A DNA stretch of 64,000 nucleotides from CAXMRP01 sp965216515 (GTDB taxonomy: Bacteria; Pseudomonadota; Alphaproteobacteria; Rhizobiales; Afifellaceae), in the NCBI GenBank assembly GCA_965216515.1, contig OZ244173.1:3658001-3722000 (forward strand), read 5' to 3'. Made by a program: the position numbers and the translations under genes. The notes under the pieces are model-generated. The model saw only the letters and a program-made list of their open reading frames with translations. It was not told the DNA's origin and searched no databases. Positions 36,364 to 44,172 of the stretch are shown piece after piece. Each line of letters begins with the position of its first letter. Within the stretch, counting starts at the first letter, position 1.

Positions 36364-37715
36364 TGCACCACCTCCCGCAAGGCGTCCGCATAGGCCGCGA
36401 TGTCGTTTTGGGTCACCGTTTCCGTCGCTGCGACAATTAGAAGATCATCAACGTCGCCGTGTTCCGGCTCCAGCCGCGAGACCGGGACGCCGGCCAGAAT
36501 ATTGCGCGCCGCCAGGGTCCGCACCACATCGCGCGCCGGCTTTGGCAGACGAATTGTGAATTCGTTGAAAAATGCATGATTGATCACGTCGACGCCGGGA
36601 ACGGCGGCCAGCGCGTCGGCCAGTTGGCAGGCACGCGCATGATTGGCCTCGGCCAGTTTCCGCAAACCTGCTTCACCCAGCAGCGTCATGTGGATGGAAA
36701 AGGCCAGGCAGCAGAGGCCGGAATTCGTGCAGATGTTCGACGTCGCCTTTTCCCGCCGGATATGTTGCTCGCGCGTGGAAAGGGTCAAGACGAAGCCGCG
36801 CTCGCCCGCCGCATCCACCGTTTCCCCGCAAAGCCGACCTGGCATCTGCCGGACATATTTCTGGCGGGTAGCGAAAAGTCCGACATAAGGTCCGCCGAAT
36901 GTCAGCGGATTGCCGATCGATTGGCCTTCGCCGACGGCGATATCCGCGCCCTGGGCGCCCGGTGGCTCAAGGAGCCCGAGCGAAACCGCTTCGGTGAAGA
37001 CGGAAACGAGCAGGGCGCCGTGGGCATGGGCTTTTTCGGCGATGGGCGCCAGGTCGATCAACTGTCCGTAGACGGACGGAGATTGAACAACCACGCAGGC
37101 CGTCTCGTCATCGATCGCCGCCAGAATATCTTCAGAACCCGTCGGATCCGGTGGCAGGGCAACAACCGTCCCGCCATTCATCGTCGACAGGGAGTCAATG
37201 ACCTGTCGGTAGTGCGGGTGCAGGCCGCCGGAGATCACGGCCTTGTCGCGCCGGGTCAGGCGGTGCGCCGTCAAGACGGCTTCGCCGGTCGCCGTCGATC
37301 CGTCATACATCGACGCATTGGCGACATCCATGGCCGTCAGGTTTGCCACCTGTGTCTGGAACTCAAACAGGCTTTGGAGCGTGCCTTGGGTGATTTCCGG
37401 CTGGTAGGGCGTATAGGAGGTGAGGAACTCTGATCGTTGAATGATGTGGTCGACGCTCGCCGGAATATGATGCCGATAGGCGCCCGCACCGACAAAAAAC
37501 GGTCCCGACCCGGCCGGCCGGTTTTCGCTTGCTAATGCGGACAGATGCCGCGCCACGGCCATTTCCGATTTGTGATCGGGCAGGTCGAGCGGCGCATCGA
37601 GCAGCTTGTCGGCCGGGACGCCTGAAAACAGGTCGTCAATCGCGCCGACGCCGATCGCCGCCAGCATGTCGGCGCGGTCCTGCCCAGTATGTGGAAGATA
37701 ACGCATCGGTGTCAT
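36360..37715 (-). CDS. gcvPA: Glycine dehydrogenase (decarboxylating) subunit 1
   Basis: N-terminal half of the split P protein, 451 aa. Motifs: MRYLPHTGQDRADML, FVGAGAYRHHIPASVDHI, FLTSYTPYQPEITQGTLQ, DVANASMYDGSTA and TSNICTNSGLCCLAFSIHM. It lacks the PLP lysine, which GcvPB supplies. It sits 11 bp after gcvH and overlaps gcvPB, so the two halves are made together. The full order gcvT-gcvH-gcvPA-gcvPB follows the riboswitch. Confidence 0.97.
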   Translation of the reverse strand: MTPMRYLPHTGQDRADMLAAIGVGAIDDLFSGVPADKLLDAPLDLPDHKSEMAVARHLSALASENRPAGSGPFFVGAGAYRHHIPASVDHIIQRSEFLTSYTPYQPEITQGTLQSLFEFQTQVANLTAMDVANASMYDGSTATGEAVLTAHRLTRRDKAVISGGLHPHYRQVIDSLSTMNGGTVVALPPDPTGSEDILAAIDDETACVVVQSPSVYGQLIDLAPIAEKAHAHGALLVSVFTEAVSLGLLEPPGAQGADIAVGEGQSIGNPLTFGGPYVGLFATRQKYVRQMPGRLCGETVDAAGERGFVLTLSTREQHIRREKATSNICTNSGLCCLAFSIHMTLLGEAGLRKLAEANHARACQLADALAAVPGVDVINHAFFNEFTIRLPKPARDVVRTLAARNILAGVPVSRLEPEHGDVDDLLIVAATETVTQNDIAAYADALREVVQ

Positions 37716-37726
37716 TCGCCCCGCAA

Positions 37727-38098
37727 TTATTGGTTGTCGACAAATGTCTTGTACGCGCCGGCGTCCATGAGATTTTCGGTTTCGCTGGCGTCGGTCATTT
37801 TGATTTTCAGGAACCAGCCATCCTTTTCCGCCGACGCATTGACCGTATCCGGCGCATCGTTCAGCACCTCGTTAACGGCGACGACCTCGCCGGAAACTGG
37901 CGCATAGATTTCGCTTGCCGCCTTGACCGATTCCACGACCGCGGCTTCATCACCTTTGGCGAGGGTTTTGCCGGTATCGGGAAGTTCGACGAACACCACG
38001 TCGCCGAGCTGTTCGGCGGCGTAGGTGCTGATTCCGATCGTTGCAACGTCGCCGTCGACGTCGATCCATTCATGCTCCTCGGAATATTTCAGTGCCAT
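37727..38098 (-). CDS. gcvH: Glycine cleavage system H protein
   Basis: Lipoyl carrier shuttling the aminomethyl group and electrons between P, T and L proteins. The 123-aa protein has the lipoylated lysine K59 in VVESVKAASEIYAPVSG. The start is fixed at ATG 38098 by a strong GGAGGAG 8 nt upstream and by the family N-terminus MALKYSEEHEW; an open frame extends 12 codons further. The intergenic gap to gcvT is 53 bp with no terminator. Confidence 0.97.
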   Translation of the reverse strand: MALKYSEEHEWIDVDGDVATIGISTYAAEQLGDVVFVELPDTGKTLAKGDEAAVVESVKAASEIYAPVSGEVVAVNEVLNDAPDTVNASAEKDGWFLKIKMTDASETENLMDAGAYKTFVDNQ

Positions 38099-38151
38099 CG
38101 CAGGGTCTCCTCCAAAGGTCGGTCCGGTTTTCAAACAATGATCGTGTTGCG

Positions 38152-39294
38152 TTAACGCTTGTAATTGCTGGGTACGAAGGGCATGGCGGCAATCTTCGCC
38201 GGTTCGGGTCCGCGGCGGGCGGCCACCATGACAGGTGTTCCGGTCGCGGCGTGCGCGGGATCGACATAGCCCATCGCTACCGGTCCGCCGACGGTGGCGC
38301 CGAAGCCGCCGGAAGTCACCGTACCGATCTCCGTATCGCCATCTTCGCCATCGGCAGCCAGTATCATCGCCCCCTCGCGCACCGGCGCCCGCCCTTCCGG
38401 CCTGAGGCCGATCCGCTTGCGCAGCGGTCCGTCCGCCAACTCGCTCAGAATCCGCTCCGCGCCAGGGAAATCGGCGGCTTCCCGTCGCGCCTTTGAGATC
38501 GCAAATGCAAGTCCGGCCTCCACCGGCGACGTGGTTTCGTCGATATCGTGCCCGTAGAGCGGCAGGCCGGCTTCAAGACGAAGCGAATCCCGCGCGCCAA
38601 GCCCGACCGGTTTGACCATGGCGTCGGAAAGCAAGGTCCGCGCCACTTTTTCAACAGCGTCCGCGGCGACTGAAATCTCAAAACCGTCTTCACCGGTGTA
38701 GCCGGAACGGGAGAGATGACAGTCCACGCCGTCCACTGTCGAACGAATCGCCGTCATGAACGTCAGCGAGGTTGCCGCCGGGCAGTGTTTGGCAAGCACC
38801 GCCTCCGCGGCCGGCCCTTGCAACGCCAGAAGCGCCCGGTCGTCGGCCTTGTCGAATGTCACGCCGCCGGGCAGGCGTTCGGCGATAAAGGGATCGTCCA
38901 CATCTTTGCGCCCGGCATTGACCACCACCAGCAGTTGGCCCCCGACGGATGCGTGCGCGGGCCGGGTGACAATCAGATCATCGACAATCCCGCCGCCCTC
39001 GTTGAGCAAAACCGTGTAGCGCATGCCGCCGGGCTTGAGCGACGTGAATAGTCCCGGGGTAAAGGCTTGAACCGCCCGCGCAACCGTTTCATGGTCCGGC
39101 CCTGTGATCGACCGCTGGCCCATATGGGACACATCGAACAGCCCGGCATTGGTTCTTGTCCAGGCGTGTTCCGCCAGGATGCCCTCGAACTGAACCGGCA
39201 TCTCGTAGCCGCTGAACGGGACCATTCGGCCGCCATGCTCCAGGTGCAGCGCGTGAAGCGGCGTGGTTTTCAGGGTATCGGACTGGCTTGCCAT
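38152..39294 (-). CDS. gcvT: Glycine cleavage system T protein (aminomethyltransferase)
   Basis: Transfers the methylene unit from the GcvH-bound aminomethyl group to tetrahydrofolate, releasing ammonia. The 380-aa protein has LHLEHGGRMVPFSGYEMPVQ, LFDVSHMGQ, the folate-site Asp in GGIVDDLIV, SRSGYTGEDGFEI and ARDSLRLEAGLPLYGHD. It is the first gene after the tandem glycine riboswitch. Its ribosome binding site CGGAG (7 nt spacing) lies in one arm of a perfect 8-bp helix, so translation is probably controlled. Confidence 0.97.
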   Translation of the reverse strand: MASQSDTLKTTPLHALHLEHGGRMVPFSGYEMPVQFEGILAEHAWTRTNAGLFDVSHMGQRSITGPDHETVARAVQAFTPGLFTSLKPGGMRYTVLLNEGGGIVDDLIVTRPAHASVGGQLLVVVNAGRKDVDDPFIAERLPGGVTFDKADDRALLALQGPAAEAVLAKHCPAATSLTFMTAIRSTVDGVDCHLSRSGYTGEDGFEISVAADAVEKVARTLLSDAMVKPVGLGARDSLRLEAGLPLYGHDIDETTSPVEAGLAFAISKARREAADFPGAERILSELADGPLRKRIGLRPEGRAPVREGAMILAADGEDGDTEIGTVTSGGFGATVGGPVAMGYVDPAHAATGTPVMVAARRGPEPAKIAAMPFVPSNYKR

Positions 39295-39298
39295 GGAC

Positions 39299-39333
39299 GC
39301 GCTCCGTGATCGGGTTTCGGCATGGCGGAGCGC
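39299..39333 (-). promoter_or_regulatory. gcvT: Anti-Shine-Dalgarno helix before gcvT (riboswitch expression platform)
   Basis: In the mRNA, GCGCTCCG (complement of 39326-39333) can pair perfectly over 8 bp with CGGAGCGC (complement of 39299-39306), leaving a 19-nt loop. The second arm contains the GGAG ribosome binding site of gcvT. This arrangement would block translation unless glycine binding to the upstream aptamers rearranges the leader. A small GCTTG/CAAGC hairpin lies just upstream (39339-39354). Confidence 0.65.
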
Positions 39334-39364
39334 AAGCTTGGAAAAGCAAGCCCCACCACGCCCC

Positions 39365-39575
39365 CTCTGTCACGGAACCTGAGAGATTCCCGGACGGTTC
39401 GCTGCCCGGTTACTCCTTCGGTAGGCCGGCATTCCCGTTCGTCCGGGACCGGCCGCTTTCCAGAGCGCCATTCGCCATCACGGTCCGGATGCCTGAGAGT
39501 TTCCGGGGCGGTTGCTCCTTCGGCGTTCGGTTCACGCAGGTTTTGCGAACCGAAACTCTCCCGCGAGGCGGTCTC
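39365..39575 (-). ncRNA. gcvT: Tandem glycine riboswitch
   Basis: Two glycine aptamers lie in the gcv leader. Each carries the conserved core CCGAAGGAG (complement of 39413-39421 and of 39515-39523) and CTCTCAGG (complement of 39378-39385 and 39492-39499). The downstream aptamer is closed by CTCTG/CAGAG (complements of 39461-39465 and 39365-39369), giving limits of about 39365-39465; the upstream aptamer covers about 39475-39575. In known systems glycine binding turns on the cleavage operon so excess glycine is used for one-carbon units. The layout before gcvT fits this. Confidence 0.95.
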
Positions 39576-39605
39576 TTGTGTCGGGCCATGGCAGTGCCCG
39601 CCACC

Positions 39606-39634
39606 TTGATAGGACGAGGCCCGGAACATTGCAA
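39606..39634 (-). promoter_or_regulatory. gcvT: Sigma-70-type promoter of the glycine cleavage operon
   Basis: On the - strand there is TTGCAA (39629-39634) and TATCAA (39606-39611) with an exact 17-bp spacer. The predicted start near 39599 lies about 25 nt before the first aptamer, as expected for a riboswitch leader. It is 55 bp downstream of the preceding lipoprotein gene's stop. Confidence 0.55.
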
Positions 39635-39688
39635 CCATCGCCGCCCGGCCGAAGACGACCGATGCGGGGCGCCGGCGCCACTTGAGGG

Positions 39689-40318
39689 TCAGCCATCTTC
39701 GTCGCTTGAGCCAAGCGCGACATAGATGAAATAGTTGCGCTCCCCGCCCGGCGCCGGCACCTTGACCGAAAAGACCTGCGAAAACGGCGAAGACGGCGGC
39801 GCGCCGATCGTCGCATCGATAATGTAGTCAGCCGCCGCCAGGGCACCTTCCTGGTACTTTTCCACCTCGATGCGGAGCGGGATGGATACCGGCCCCTGAA
39901 CCGCCTTCGGACCGGAAAGGATACGGCCGGAGACGCCAACCTTCAGGTTCATGTTTCCCTGGGTGTCGTAAATACATTCGCGCGCCGTTTCCTGGATTGA
40001 GGCCTGCCACACGACATAAGCCGGATCGTCCTCAAATCCTTTGGTGTAGCGGCGCACATGTTGGTTGCCCGCGCGAATGCGCAGTTCCGGGCAGTAGTTT
40101 GTCCCGACCAGCTTCTGGAGGGCGGCGAATTCCTCGTCGGCCTGTTGCTGATCGACCACCGGATCGGCTTTCTCGCCGCGACCGAAGCCCAGGCCGCCGA
40201 ACTTGCCAAATCCACCAAGCCCGCCACCGGCTGTGCAACCGGTCAAGATTGCGATGAGGCCGAAGCCTGCGAGCCGCCGGAAAACCCGCGGCAAGGGAGA
40301 TGTGGTTGGTTCGCGCAT
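39689..40318 (-). CDS. Predicted outer-membrane lipoprotein, unknown function
   Basis: A 209-aa lipoprotein: basic N-terminus, hydrophobic core and a good lipobox ILTGC around residues 24-28, followed by a Gly-rich spacer (GGGLGGFGKFGGLGFGRG). The mature domain has LVGTNYCPELRIR, ARECIYDTQGNMNLKVGVSGRIL and a beta-rich C-terminus ending FIYVALGSSDEDG. Two cysteines of the mature domain (YCPEL, RECIY) may form a disulfide. I do not recognise a named family, though similar lipoproteins occur in Hyphomicrobiales. It is divergent from ccrM and upstream of the gcv promoter. Confidence 0.75.
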   Translation of the reverse strand: MREPTTSPLPRVFRRLAGFGLIAILTGCTAGGGLGGFGKFGGLGFGRGEKADPVVDQQQADEEFAALQKLVGTNYCPELRIRAGNQHVRRYTKGFEDDPAYVVWQASIQETARECIYDTQGNMNLKVGVSGRILSGPKAVQGPVSIPLRIEVEKYQEGALAAADYIIDATIGAPPSSPFSQVFSVKVPAPGGERNYFIYVALGSSDEDG

Positions 40319-40368
40319 TGATGCCAGTCCTGATTGTTGGGCGTCTATATCAGCAGCTGCGTACGAAT

Positions 40369-40434
40369 TTAAGGCCGGATATTCGGATCGATTGCGGGCG
40401 CGTTTACATTCTTTTCACCACACTCGGTAACCAT
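40369..40434 (+). promoter_or_regulatory. ccrM: Possible CtrA-like sites upstream of ccrM
   Basis: TTAA-N7-TATT at 40369-40383 is one base short of the TTAA-N7-TTAA consensus of the cell-cycle regulator CtrA. TAACCAT at 40428-40434 matches the TTAACCAT half-site pattern except at its first base. CtrA drives ccrM in Caulobacter and relatives. No GANTC sequence occurs in this 144-bp region, unlike the Caulobacter ccrM promoter. The evidence is motif similarity only. Confidence 0.3.
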
Positions 40435-40462
40435 ACGTGCGTTCAAGTGGAGTGAGTTGCGT

Positions 40463-41611
40463 ATGCGTGCCAGTTCCGCCACCGGCGTTTCCGCGTCGGT
40501 CACCAGCCCGAAATCCGATCATGGCCTGCCCCTGAACACAGTGCTGAAGGGGGATTGCGTCAGTGCGCTTGAGGCATTGCCTTCCGCGAGCGTCGATCTC
40601 GTGTTCGCCGACCCGCCGTACAATTTGCAGCTTGCCGGAGAACTCCATCGGCCCGACCAATCCCGTGTCGATGCCGTCGATGACGATTGGGATCAGTTCG
40701 ACACGTTTGCCGCCTACGACGATTTTACCCGCGCCTGGCTGCTTGCCTGCCGCCGCGTCCTCAAGCCGGACGGAACGCTCTGGGTGATCGGATCCTACCA
40801 CAACATATTCCGGGTTGGAGCCATCCTTCAGGATCTCGGCTTCTGGATCCTGAATGACATTGTCTGGCGCAAGACCAATCCCATGCCGAACTTTCGCGGT
40901 CGTCGATTCGCCAATGCGCATGAGACGCTGATCTGGGCCGCGCCGCGCCAGTCGGCGAAGAAATACACATTCAACTACGACGCCCTGAAAGCCTTCAACG
41001 ACGACCTCCAGATGCGTTCGGACTGGAACCTGCCGATCTGCACCGGCGATGAGCGGCTAAAAGAGGCCGACGGCCAGAAAGTGCACCCGACCCAGAAACC
41101 GGAATCGTTGCTTTACCGGGTGCTTCTGTCGACATCCGAGCCCGGCGATGTGGTCGTGGACCCGTTCTTTGGCACCGGCACGACCGGCGCTGTTGCCAAA
41201 CGGCTCGGTCGGAACTTTATCGGCGTTGAGCGCGAGCAGACCTATATCGACCACGCGCTCAGGCGGATTGCCGCCGTCGATACGCAAGAGGCTGATGTGC
41301 TGAAGGTGGTGCAGGGCAAGCGAGCCGCCCCGCGTGTGCCCTTCGGCAACCTGATCGATGCGGGATTGATGACGGCGGGAACGGCCCTGCGCTCGCCGCG
41401 CGGCGACATAACGGCCACGGTTCGCGCCGATGGTTCGCTGGTCGCACGTCACGACGGCAATGAATTCGAGGGCTCCATTCACAAGGTGGGCGCCCGCGTT
41501 CAGGGCCAGGATGCGTGCAATGGCTGGACATACTGGCATTGCGAGGTCGACGGCCGCCAAGTCCCGATCGACGTCTTGCGCGATCGTGTCCGCAAGCTTG
41601 TTGCGGCCTGA
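40463..41611 (+). CDS. ccrM: Cell-cycle-regulated adenine DNA methyltransferase (GANTC)
   Basis: N6-adenine methyltransferase without a partner restriction enzyme; CcrM methylates GANTC late in the cell cycle and controls gene timing. The 382-aa protein is a beta-class enzyme: catalytic DPPYNL at 50-55 first, then the target-recognition region with NPMPNFRGRRFANAHET, and SAM-binding DPFFGTGTTGAVAKRLGR. The C-terminal RAMA-like region (about 285-380, IDAGLMTAGTALRSPRG to GQDACNGWTYWHCE) is typical of CcrM and aids DNA recognition. ATG 40463 follows GGAG; an in-frame TTG lies two codons upstream. Confidence 0.95.
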   Translation: MRASSATGVSASVTSPKSDHGLPLNTVLKGDCVSALEALPSASVDLVFADPPYNLQLAGELHRPDQSRVDAVDDDWDQFDTFAAYDDFTRAWLLACRRVLKPDGTLWVIGSYHNIFRVGAILQDLGFWILNDIVWRKTNPMPNFRGRRFANAHETLIWAAPRQSAKKYTFNYDALKAFNDDLQMRSDWNLPICTGDERLKEADGQKVHPTQKPESLLYRVLLSTSEPGDVVVDPFFGTGTTGAVAKRLGRNFIGVEREQTYIDHALRRIAAVDTQEADVLKVVQGKRAAPRVPFGNLIDAGLMTAGTALRSPRGDITATVRADGSLVARHDGNEFEGSIHKVGARVQGQDACNGWTYWHCEVDGRQVPIDVLRDRVRKLVAA

Positions 41612-41620
41612 CCGGGATCG

Positions 41621-42256
41621 CTAGGGCAACGCCTCGTCAAAGACCGCGGAAACGAGTTGAAATTCGCCCAGATCGGTCTCCAGCCGGTCGGCGCCGGCGA
41701 ATTGCAGTGCATGCCAGCCGAACGCCGTGGCCGCCTCGACATTCGTGGCATTGTCGTCGATGAACAATGTCTCCGACGGTTCAAGCTCGAATTCATCCGT
41801 GTGGTGGGCGAAGATCGCCGGATCCGGCTTGATTGTGCCGACCGCGCCGGAGACGGTGATCCCGCGCGGATAGTCGAGAAATTCGAACCGCCTGGCGGTG
41901 TCCTGGAATGTCTCGTCGTTGAAATTGGTCAGCAGCGTGACATCGATTCCCTGCGCGATCAGGCGTTTCAGGATCGTGACGGTGTCTTCGTGGGCAAACG
42001 GGATCATGTCGTCAAACCGGGCCCGATAGGCGCAAATGAGGTCGGTCAGGTCGGGATGGGCATCAATTAACGCCGCCTCGGCATCCTTCCACGACCGCCC
42101 CCTGTCCTGTTCGATGTTCCACGCCGGCGAACACACTTTTTCGAGGAACCATTGCCGGTCGCCGTCATCGGGGATCAGCGATCGGAACGGGATTTCCGGA
42201 TCCCAGTGCAAAAGCACGCCGCCGATATCGAATACCACATGCCGAATTGGTGTCAT
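41621..42256 (-). CDS. HAD-superfamily hydrolase (YihX-like)
   Basis: A 211-aa haloacid-dehalogenase-fold hydrolase. Motif I is FDIGGVLLHWD (nucleophile D10; the position two later is Gly, as in YihX proteins), motif II LLTNFND, motif III GTIKPDPAIFAHH and motif IV LFIDDNATNVEAA. YihX relatives dephosphorylate sugar phosphates, but the substrate here is unknown. ATG 42256 begins the conserved part; the open frame upstream overlaps nothing conserved. It ends 9 bp from the convergent ccrM stop and lies 37 bp downstream of mutY. Confidence 0.85.
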   Translation of the reverse strand: MTPIRHVVFDIGGVLLHWDPEIPFRSLIPDDGDRQWFLEKVCSPAWNIEQDRGRSWKDAEAALIDAHPDLTDLICAYRARFDDMIPFAHEDTVTILKRLIAQGIDVTLLTNFNDETFQDTARRFEFLDYPRGITVSGAVGTIKPDPAIFAHHTDEFELEPSETLFIDDNATNVEAATAFGWHALQFAGADRLETDLGEFQLVSAVFDEALP

Positions 42257-42293
42257 GATCGGTTCACCGCCTGGTGTGAAGACGCTCCATGAT

Positions 42294-43391
42294 TCACGGG
42301 TCCGCCGCGAGCCTTGCCGGCGAATCAAGTACGGATTTTATCACCTTTCGCATGACAGTCGGGAGCGCTTCCTCGTCGATACGGTTTACAGGTGCCCACC
42401 AGCACCCCGTTGGCGCCGGAGTTGACGCCGGAACCGTCGCGGTTTCAACGGACAAGGTAAGCGTGAAATGGGTGAATCCGTGGACGATTGACACCGGTAG
42501 GGCCTGCCAGTTGGACGCAAGCAGCGGCCGGGCGGCATCCGAATTGATCGCGGTGCCCGCATCCGCCGCCCGCCATGGCGTGCCGGGCACCTCGGCCATC
42601 CCGCCGAGCAGTCCTGTTGGCGGCCTTCGGCGAAGCAGCACGGCGCCATCCTCGCGAAGGGCCACATAGGCGATGCCGTGGCGCTGGGGCCGCGCCCGGC
42701 GCGCTGCCTTGACCGGATAGCCTGTCGGGTTGCCGTTTGCCCGCGCCGCGCATTCATTTTCCAGCGGGCAGCATCCGCACTGTGCCGATCTGGGCGCACA
42801 CACCGTGGCGCCAAGGTCCATCAGCGCTTCCGCAAACTCGCCCGGCCGGCGCTCCGGGACCAGCGGCTCCAGCGATGCCCGGATCGCCTTTTTCGCCGCG
42901 GGCATCGGCGTATCGATGGCGAACAACCGCGAAACGACCCGCTCCACATTGCCGTCGACAACCGCGACGCTCCGATCGAATGCAATGGCCGCGATGGCCG
43001 CGGATGTGTAGGGGCCAATGCCGGGGAGCGCCTTGAGTTCGGCCGGATCGTCCGGGAAAACGCCCTTCCGGTCTGCCGCGATGATTTTTGCGCAAACGAT
43101 CAGGTTTCGGGCCCGCGAATAGTATCCTAGCCCGGCCCAGGCGGCCATGACCGCATCCGGATCCGCAACAGCCAGCGCATGCACGGTGGGCCACCTGGCC
43201 ATGAACCTGCGGAAGTAGGGGACAACGGCGGCAACGGTTGTCTGCTGAAGCATGACCTCCGACAGCCAAATCCGATAGGGATCGGGCCGGGCACCACGTT
43301 GCCGCGCCGCCGGACCGATCCGCCACGGCAATTCGCGGCCCCGGTCTTCATACCAGGCCAACAGGCGACTTGCGATTGCGTGCCGGCGCAT
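42294..43391 (-). CDS. mutY: A/G-specific adenine glycosylase
   Basis: Base-excision repair enzyme that removes adenine mispaired with 8-oxoguanine. The 365-aa protein has ELPWR, EVMLQQTTV, the helix-hairpin-helix ALPGIGPYTSAAI, the catalytic Asp in VVDGNVERV, the iron-sulfur cluster pattern C-x6-C-x2-C-x5-C (CAPRSAQCGCCPLENEC) and a C-terminal NUDIX-like 8-oxoG recognition domain (RRPPTGLLGGMAEVPGT and GFTHFTLTL). It is the head of a unit with the HAD gene and is divergent from the DUF721 gene. Confidence 0.96.
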   Translation of the reverse strand: MRRHAIASRLLAWYEDRGRELPWRIGPAARQRGARPDPYRIWLSEVMLQQTTVAAVVPYFRRFMARWPTVHALAVADPDAVMAAWAGLGYYSRARNLIVCAKIIAADRKGVFPDDPAELKALPGIGPYTSAAIAAIAFDRSVAVVDGNVERVVSRLFAIDTPMPAAKKAIRASLEPLVPERRPGEFAEALMDLGATVCAPRSAQCGCCPLENECAARANGNPTGYPVKAARRARPQRHGIAYVALREDGAVLLRRRPPTGLLGGMAEVPGTPWRAADAGTAINSDAARPLLASNWQALPVSIVHGFTHFTLTLSVETATVPASTPAPTGCWWAPVNRIDEEALPTVMRKVIKSVLDSPARLAADP

Positions 43392-43517
43392 TTGGTGTTT
43401 CCGCAGTTCCTTCCGATTTGCTATCTGTGCCTATACACCGTCCGGCCGCTGCCTGCCGCGACAATGGCGTCGTTTGCGACAGGAAGCCGCCGATGCGTGC
43501 CGATAAGGAGATTGCCA

Positions 43518-43991
43518 TTGTCCCGACAGTTGCCAACGAGCGCGAAATCGCTCAACGAGCTGATCGGCAGCGCGTTGGAGCCGGCAGTGCGCAAGCGCGG
43601 CCTGGCCAGGGTCGATATTCTTTCCTGGTGGCCCGAAATCGTCGGTACGGCCTATGCCGGCAGCACGCGGCCGCATTCCATCAAGTGGCCGCGCGCGACG
43701 GGCGCCGATGCCGCGGTCCTGGTCGTTCGATGTGATCCTTCCGTTGCACTCCAGCTTGCCCATGAGCGCGACGCCATCCGCGACCGGCTCAACGGATTTC
43801 TCGGTTATCCGGCCATCGGTGATATCCGCATCGTTCAGCACCCGCTGCGTTCACTGCCGCCGCAGGAATCACCCGATGGAGATGTCGATCCGGAGGCCGT
43901 CCGGGCACTGGACCGGCGGCTCGATGGCATGGATCCGGGATTGCGCGATGCATTTCTGGCGTTCGGCAGCGCGGTGCTCGCGCGTTCGTGA
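43518..43991 (+). CDS. DUF721 (DciA-like) family protein, TTG start
   Basis: A 157-aa protein of the DUF721 family; members such as DciA help load the replicative helicase in bacteria without DnaC. Visible features are LNELIGSALEPAVRKRGLARVDILSWWPEIVG, then VLVVRCDPSVALQLAHERDAIRDRLN, the usual helical plus KH-like core. An AAGGAG at 43505-43510 with 7-nt spacing points to TTG 43518 as start; ATG 43464 in the same frame would add 18 residues with no ribosome site. The mutY-DUF721-DsbA-smc order is typical of this group. Helicase loading is inference. Confidence 0.78.
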   Translation: MSRQLPTSAKSLNELIGSALEPAVRKRGLARVDILSWWPEIVGTAYAGSTRPHSIKWPRATGADAAVLVVRCDPSVALQLAHERDAIRDRLNGFLGYPAIGDIRIVQHPLRSLPPQESPDGDVDPEAVRALDRRLDGMDPGLRDAFLAFGSAVLARS

Positions 43992-44172
43992 TGGGCTTGG
44001 TCTGGTTGCGAACACGTCGATCGGGCATGAACGCCCCAGCACGATGGGTGGCAATCGACATGGATTGCTTGCCGCGTGACACTATGTTTGAAGGGAAATC
44101 GGTGCCACAAACGGGGCTGGTTCCGCCACGGGACGCCTGGATTTCAGTCAAGTCAGACAAGGATGAGCCACA

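Noticed and set aside
40463..41611. Restriction-modification system around ccrM
   Set aside because: No nuclease or specificity gene lies beside it; the RAMA-type tail and domain order identify the solitary CcrM methylase.
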